NCBI GenBank assembly: GCA_963556695.1
Contig: CAUWAG010000018.1
Coordinates: 744,001-808,000 of the forward strand
Origin: Anthostomella pinea
Taxonomy: Eukaryota > Ascomycota > Sordariomycetes > Xylariales > Xylariaceae
Direction: 5' to 3'
Length of the DNA: 64,000 bases
Shown: piece by piece, positions 58,082 to 64,000 of the stretch
How positions within the stretch are numbered: position 1 is the first letter of the stretch
Layout: each line of letters begins with the position of its first letter
Program-made: the position numbers and the translations under genes
The notes under the pieces: generated by a model
What the model was told of the DNA's origin: nothing
Databases searched by the model: none
What the model saw: the letters and a program-made list of their open reading frames with translations, nothing else

Positions 58082-59209
58082 TATTGAGCGTTATGGATCA
58101 CCTACTATCTATGGGAATATATTTGCGTCTGCAAGCGATCGCTGTGTATCGGCTACCGGCATGTCGAGCAGGGTATTTGTGGTTTTTGACTGTGTCTCTC
58201 CATCCACATCCCCCTTTTCGTAGATGATGATGTCTTTTAAACTGGCAAACACCTACGAGGACATTGCTAGTGCTTGACCTTGAGTCGGGTTTGATGGACC
58301 CTGTTTGACGGGCTCACCATTCTCGGTCCGACCGGATAGCTATACAAGTCAGTACCTACAGGAGTCTGTCGATGCAGCTATGCGCAGTCGCCACCCTGTG
58401 CTTCTCGAAGCCAGCCCCTTGCAGTTCAGGGTCCAGTAGATACGTGGGACCGATGACGACGCGCCAAACCTGGTTTTCGGACTCGGCCCAGCTACGATAG
58501 TTCTCATCGACTAGACGCCGGCGGCACTTGTGTAATCTGATCTACCACAAGCTTCACTTTCATCCCCTATTCGGGCACTAGTGATGAATGAAAGACCCAT
58601 TGATTGATTGCCCTACCACTGGCCGAGCACGGCAAGCGCCGGCATCGTCAAGTGTCACATTGACAAGTATATGGCCTTCCCTGCGCTAATGTGCTATAGC
58701 GCGTCGACAGTGACACCGTCGTGGCTTGGCTCTCAGGCAGATATCACAGAAAACCTTCCATAGCCACTAGCCACCCCACCAGCACTCTTTGGTGGGGATT
58801 CCACTACCTTTCCTCTGGCTCTATGCGCAGACTGGGCCATGACTGATATGTGGAAATGATGCTTTGGAGTATGGGGGCGCGGCAGATGCACACGGGAGCT
58901 GCGCATTGCCTCCTACGAAAGCGTCTAGCTTGCCGGGATTCCCTACCATACGACTATCCATAGACATGGTATGGCACAACTATCAAGGGATCGCGAATGT
59001 GCAGCGTGACTCTAACCATCTTCAATGTGAATTGATGGCTTCAATATTAACATTGACTAACCGAGTTGGCAGTAAGAATGGTATCGTAGGAATCCATGGG
59101 GTATCTTCCTCCTAGACTATGCTTCAAAGGCGAGCACGAAAGAGCTACTTGCTTGCAGTACATCGTGGTCCTGGGCTTAAATCCATACCCAAATATCGTA
59201 GTCGCAGCT
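58082..59209. other. Intergenic spacer
   Basis: No supported gene or repeat. It holds the 3' flank of the GPCR gene at its right end. Confidence 0.45.
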
Positions 59210-60460
59210 CTAGGTAGCGTATGCCGTCGCCGAGTGGTGGTACTTGCTGGTCTCTCCATCCTGGCTTCCCTGACTCTCCAGGTCGTCCAACTCGACCTTC
59301 ACAGTCCTCTCCGTCTTGATGCCACCAAACCGTCCATACCCGCCTTCCGCCAACATATCGTCGGTGCTGCCCTGTCTCGGGAAGTTGCCAGTGGCACCTC
59401 GGTTGTCGAAGTCTTGCTGGTGGTGGCCCATCAGGTCGAGTTCGTTGAAGAGAATTGTGCGGCGGGTGAAAGCATAGAGAACGGTGTCGACCCAGCCGGC
59501 GGAGGTGAAGAGGCCTCCCGCAAAGAGGTAGTATGCGTCGGACAATGAGTTGTTGGACATGCTTGCCATACGGCCGGCGCTGTTGGGCGTTTGTCAGCAA
59601 TCGATTACAGATTATGCGATTTCGGAGAGCTTACGCAAGAGGAAGAGTCAAGATGGTGTAAGCCAGGGCGTAGGCCAACATGGATCTCGCCGCCTTGTTC
59701 AGTGCCTCCACGCTCGCGCCCTGAATCATAATGGCGCCGGGGCGCTTGTTACGGAACAGGTACAAGAAGCCGGCCGTGTAGATGAGGATGGAGCCGAACT
59801 GGACAATAAAGATCCAGAGGTAATGAAGTACAAGACGCAGGTCCTCGTGGTTTGACGAGATCCAGCACTGTTGTACGTGTCAGATAGGACTTTGATTCGA
59901 TATTTCGAGTTGCTTACCCAGACACCAGCTCTCATGAAGATGTAACGGCCCCCTATGATAGGGGCAAGCGAACTAAGCAGCAGAGCGGCTCCCCATACGC
60001 CGAGAACGGAAATAACGAATGATTTGTAGGAAAGACTCCTCGAAAGAATGATCTGGTAAGTCGTGTGGCAGGCGATAGCCAGGACGAAGAAAGAGCTCGA
60101 GACATCGCCGAGTTGGATGAGCCATCCCTGGGCAAAGCACGCCCCGCTCGGCCCCGTGATGCTGCCCTGGGACGTCCAGTGGAAGGAGATGATGAAGCCG
60201 AGCGCTTGCAGGAAGTCGGCCAGAATGAGCTGGTAGATGAGCACGACGCTCTGGTTGCGGCCGATGAAGCTCGTGTAGTGGGATCGCCACGAGATCATGC
60301 GCCACGAGATGAAGCTGAGCAGCGCCGACGTGAAGAGCAGCGAGATAACGGCCAGAGATCCAATCGCGAGCAGCCCCTGGGATGTCTGCGAGTTCATGTC
60401 CACCAGGCTGTTGGGTGCCTCGTAGTAGGCCAGGGGGACGCCATCTGCGTTGGTCGCCAT
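59210..60460 (-). CDS. Seven-transmembrane cAMP-receptor-like GPCR
   Basis: Three exons, 60460-59918, 59867-59635 and 59579-59210 (381 residues). The donors are GTAAGC, and the joins keep frame. Seven hydrophobic segments can be counted: IGSLAVISLLFTSALLSFI, VVLIYQLILADFLQALGFI, GWLIQLGDVSSSFFVLAIA, FVISVLGVWGAALLLSSLA, LHYLWIFIVQFGSILIYTA, MLAYALAYTILTLPLA and YLFAGGLFTSAGWVDTVLY. The first join restores the RYIFMRAGVW-CWIS box before TM5, typical of fungal cAMP-receptor-like (class V) receptors. The C-terminal tail is cytosolic and charged (EGGYGRFGGIKTERTVKVEL). Such receptors are thought to sense nutrients or surfaces and signal through heterotrimeric G proteins. The ligand is unknown. 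Met at 60460 is preferred over an upstream in-frame Met. Confidence 0.88.
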
Positions 60461-61200
60461 CTTGTCGTCGGGCCGTCGGGCGAACTTGACTCGTTCGCGG
60501 GCTTGACTGCTACCTTGGTGCGGCGGCCGAACTTGTGGTTGGGGTTGGGCTGTAAAAGAGTGACACGAACGGTAAGAGAGTGACGTGAAGCCGCATAGAC
60601 CTATATATTGAAACAATATGCTGATCAGGGGTAAATGCAGAGCCGTGCTTGGATACCGCCGCTGGACCCAATGCGCTCGGATCAGGGAAGCCGGCGCCCT
60701 TTTTTCAATGGAGACCTGCGCCGATCTTACCGCACAGGAACTGTAGCAGGTTCATTGGAAGGTTGGACTGAAGGCTTGGCTAAAATATGGTTTACCTGCC
60801 AATAACCGGCCGCGTGTCAAGATTGCTAGCTAGCTCACTGCTCGCCCAGCCGAAAGATACTTTCCGAGGGCTGACTAGATGAACGAACTGCTTGATTCAC
60901 ATCTAGCTTTCCTCGCAAATCGTGCTTGGAAACTAATAAGCAATCTCGGCGATTATAGCGTGAATGTCCCGGACAAGCCCCAGGCCGTCTTCATCGCTCC
61001 AGCTTTGGGTCTTGGAAGGTTGCAAGCCCTTGGAAACCTTGGAAGAGATGGCAAGCCGTTCATACCATCGTGGGGAATGAGGGGCGATGGAGTTCTCGGG
61101 CTGGATTCTTTCAGTCTTGTCGTTCAGGGGTTGCGTAGCTTAATGCCTGCCTGCTGCGCAGCCTGTCCCTTGAAATCTGAAGAGATAGACCTGCTATAAT
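60461..61200. other. GPCR upstream region
   Basis: Promoter side of the receptor gene. A plus-strand frame at 60879-61199 has no recognisable character. Confidence 0.4.
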
Positions 61201-61478
61201 CTAGATTTACGATCTAGTCTATCGAACGTTCACGGACATCGTCGATCTTTTGCCTGGACCGTAAATGTGTGTATATAGCCTGTCATGACTACCCGACTGA
61301 GTTCATCAGACGTTTACAGGGCTGGTCGATCTCTTGCCGGAACGGTAATGTGTGTAGTCTATCATGGCTACCCTTTTAATATTAAGGGCCAGGCCGGCGA
61401 AAGTTCTAGATTCACGGTCTAGTTCATTGACCGTCCACGGGGCTGGCCAATTTCTGTGCCGAACGGTAGTGTGCATCT
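61201..61478. repeat. Three degenerate direct repeats
   Basis: A unit of about 75-95 bases recurs three times: 61201-61292, 61293-61372 and 61404-61478. Shared boxes are GTTCA(C/T)-x-GAC/AGACG-TT-x-ACGG, TGGTCGATCT or TGGCCAATTT, TTGCCGGAACGGTAATGTGTG (variants), and TCATG-x-CTACCC at the ends of the first two. The first and third copies both begin CTAGATT-x-ACG-x-TCTAGT. No coding frame. Confidence 0.7.
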
Positions 61479-64000
61479 GAACTAATTCCGCGCGTCGTCA
61501 TGTCTTAGGTCGACGCCAAAGCCAGGATACCCAATAAAATCTACCAGCGGTGCGAATCGCTGGGCTAGTTTGGCTACGGTATGCCCGTGCGCTGCGTGAT
61601 CATGGGTCTTCATTGTCCAAGGTTCAATAGGCTGTGGATGCTTTTGCGATCTACCACCTTCCCTGCTTCTGTGCCCTCATCATCCGGAAGCTAATCGTAT
61701 GGGTATTGGGGGAGCCCGCCAGCCTCCAGAAGACAGGCTTCTCCACGTCCGATATACAGTATATGATTTCCGTAACCTCTAGATAGTTTTCCTATGTGCG
61801 AAGACGACGCACTCGTGCTGTGAAATGGGCTGGTTCTCGTTACTTCGGCTCCTTACTTTGATATATTTTCAGATTATGTAAATCTTCCTGTAGGTATCTA
61901 CACCAGGCCTGATTAGAACTCCGCCATCCAGAACGGCGCCCCAAGCCGTCTCTGGCCAGAGGGCTGGCTAACTCTCTAGCGGTTTAGTGTCGGCGTTTGC
62001 TGCTGCCACTCCAGCAGCTAAAATGAAGCAGCGAGCAGTGTGATGGGATGACAGCTAGGGGAAAGATTCTGCCCATTTGCTCTAAAGTGCCAATTGCCGT
62101 CGGCAATGGGCATGAGAGAAGTAAGAAGCTGTGGATTCGGAGCCACGAATCTCCTTCTAGACGGGCATATTATTCATTATTTGTAAAACCGCCATCATTA
62201 GCTTATCAGCCCTTTGGTGATGAAGCCTGAGTAGTCATTTGTTTATTCTAATTCACCCACCAAATACATACCATATCGTCGTAACTACCGTGGTAAAGTT
62301 ATGCAACATGCAGGCTACGCGCCGCCTCCCAGGTCGCTAGATGTTGTTTTCGTGAGTCTTTGATATCCACTGGATCTTAGAGTATGTACTGAACGAAGTC
62401 CCTGAGAACGGCCTAAGGCACACACTTGCCAAACCGACGATAGCTTAACTACTACCACCGAAGAATGTCCTACGGCAAGTTCGACAGCATAACTTATGGC
62501 ATGCCAATAGGCTCTGATCCCGTCGGCATACCAGAGATCCGGAGCCGTGCATCCATCTTCGAGCTAATCACTTCAGTTCCCCTGATTGATAAACCACATG
62601 AATGTGCCGAATGTCGGGAACGGGGCAAAGGTAGCTAAAAGAGAACGCGCCGCCTGCAAACTTGTCTGCTTCTAGAGGTTCTGACTTTTCTTGAAGGGAC
62701 GCGTCGAGAGTATGCGTGGCGGCTTTCCCGAAGCTTTCTCGGCGTTTGCGGGAAAGCCTTTTATGCTTGGTGCTAGCCCTACAAGGCGCTGGGCCTTATA
62801 ATCTTGGATTTTTCTGTCATATGACGGGTCTTTTATGCAGCTCGACTTTGAGGACACGCTCCGGCTCCGGAGGCCTCTGATCTCTGTTGGTATCCCGAAC
62901 GCCCAACTACCAGCAGCTATCTCGGCATGGGCATGTTTGAAGCCCATTTAAATTGTATATACATAGTTCATAGCCGTAGGTATATTCTCCACGTCCCATG
63001 GCATTAATGATCCGCGTTCTTCGTCGGAAGTGGTCCGGGTCCCTATACGCCCGGACCTCGAGCAGCCGTGTACACTATTCAAATAGGCAATCCGCTGTCA
63101 TCTGTCATTGACTCCTGACTAGCCAAGTGACAAGGTATCCTCCTGTCGCTTTTTATATCCCGACATCCGATTACGTACGATCTTGGACCTATGACAGACA
63201 CGTTCCACTTGGCTCAGGCCTCTTCAGTTGAGGCAACATCGTAATGGAGCCAGGCACATCTTGCCCCAGACAACCATATCGGGCTCGGCTCTCGGACCGA
63301 ATTGTCTGGATCCGAGGCCGTCTCCCGGGTCTCACGGCCAGGCGTTTGTGGACCAATTCTAGCCGCTTAGCGGACCGGGCATTCCGAGTTCCGTTGCCTC
63401 GGTATAAGGCTCGGCAAGTCAACGACGACATGATGCTCCATATCACTTCTTCGAATGCATTGGTGACGTTAGGGCAAAAAGGGAATAGGGTTTCCAATCT
63501 GAATCGTCTACGTGTAGATGTCAAGTGCTTAAATTCGATCTAAATGTGACGAAGCAGGACAGACACTCTGCCCATTTTCCTCAACCACCGAAACGGATGA
63601 GGCTACCATCTAAACTGAAGAGGACAGGAGGGAACCAATGGTCAAGATACTCGTCAATACATGCACATTTGGGGTTCACTCCTGAACTCCTGGTGCAGGC
63701 CTGTGCCTTGTGGTAGCGGTATCCAGAATGAGGACCAGGGTCACGATAGGTGGCTATTGGTCTGATTTCTGGAAGTTGCTTGATTGAAAGAAGGGATAGG
63801 TGGTGTCCCTATCCCAGAAGTAGCTATCATCCCAGTTGGGTACAAATCATGTACAAACGGGTACCCGTTGGGCTCCAAGGTACGTTGTATCCTGGTCCGT
63901 GACCCATCCGTCATTGTGGCTGGAAAATGGGTTGAGGAGCCACATAATCCCTCTCCTCGCTCAGAATCGTCCCGATTCTCCCACAATTACAGCAGCCAGC
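61479..64000. other. Gene-poor right end
   Basis: No accepted gene. It contains a perfect hairpin at 62721-62758. At the extreme right a minus-strand frame begins with a C-x2-C (GCCNCGRIG) that could belong to a transposon zinc knuckle, but the frame is soon broken and the rest lies outside the window. Confidence 0.4.
62721..62758. repeat. Perfect 10-bp inverted repeat (hairpin)
   Basis: GGCTTTCCCG at 62721-62730 and CGGGAAAGCC at 62749-62758 are exact reverse complements around an 18-base loop. Confidence 0.85.

Noticed and set aside
63741..63986. Minus-strand frame at the right edge as a transposon gag
   Set aside because: Only a single C-x2-C is visible and the frame is short. There is not enough sequence to support it.

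Overview
This window is nuclear DNA of a filamentous ascomycete (Pezizomycotina, probably Sordariomycetes-like; the exact taxon cannot be read from the sequence). The evidence is short spliceosomal introns (about 50-90 nt, GTAAGT-type donors, CTAAC/GCTGAC branch points), long gene-free spacers, and families typical of moulds: a DUF1996 secreted protein, an ING/PHD protein, Dsc2, Uds1, a cAMP-receptor-like GPCR and F-box proteins. Stop codons of the CpA-to-TpA type in a transposon and in several genes suggest repeat-induced point mutation (RIP) or its after-effects. All exon joins below were worked out by hand from splice signals and frame continuity.

Layout. 0-8 kb is an accessory, transposon-damaged region. 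A three-exon gene (889-4355) encodes a predicted fusion of an OTT_1508-type deaminase domain with a MYND zinc finger. It sits between two same-orientation relics of one other gene (about 370-690 and 4888-5819, resembling fungal DUF7587). A 5'-truncated LINE with a 14-bp target-site duplication lies beside the second relic. 8.7-11.1 kb holds a repeat-rich disordered protein gene with an apparently premature stop. 12-21 kb holds a DUF1996 secreted protein, the V-ATPase subunit a (VPH1 type), and a six-exon gene of unknown function. At 22-24.3 kb an intronless protealysin-like M4 metalloprotease is fused to a six-repeat, probable beta-propeller tail. 26.7-38.3 kb is a housekeeping run: F-box/LRR protein, ING-family PHD protein, cis-prenyltransferase (Rer2 type), Dsc2.

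40-46 kb is accessory again: a coiled-coil gene with an internal TAG, and a chitinase-like relic split by a solo LTR with a perfect 5-bp duplication. 46.9-52.9 kb holds the Uds1 septation protein and a second F-box-like protein. 53-59 kb is gene-poor, with microsatellites, a second LTR candidate and a degraded coding locus. 59.2-60.5 kb encodes a seven-transmembrane receptor, and 60.5-64 kb has no convincing gene but holds a degenerate triple repeat.

The housekeeping genes are scattered single-copy loci with no shared pathway. The most unusual items are the deaminase-MYND gene between two related relics, the bacterial-looking protease with a propeller tail, three introns that appear to use AAG rather than CAG/TAG acceptors, and several single-stop genes consistent with C-to-T decay. 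No tRNA, rRNA or CRISPR array was found.
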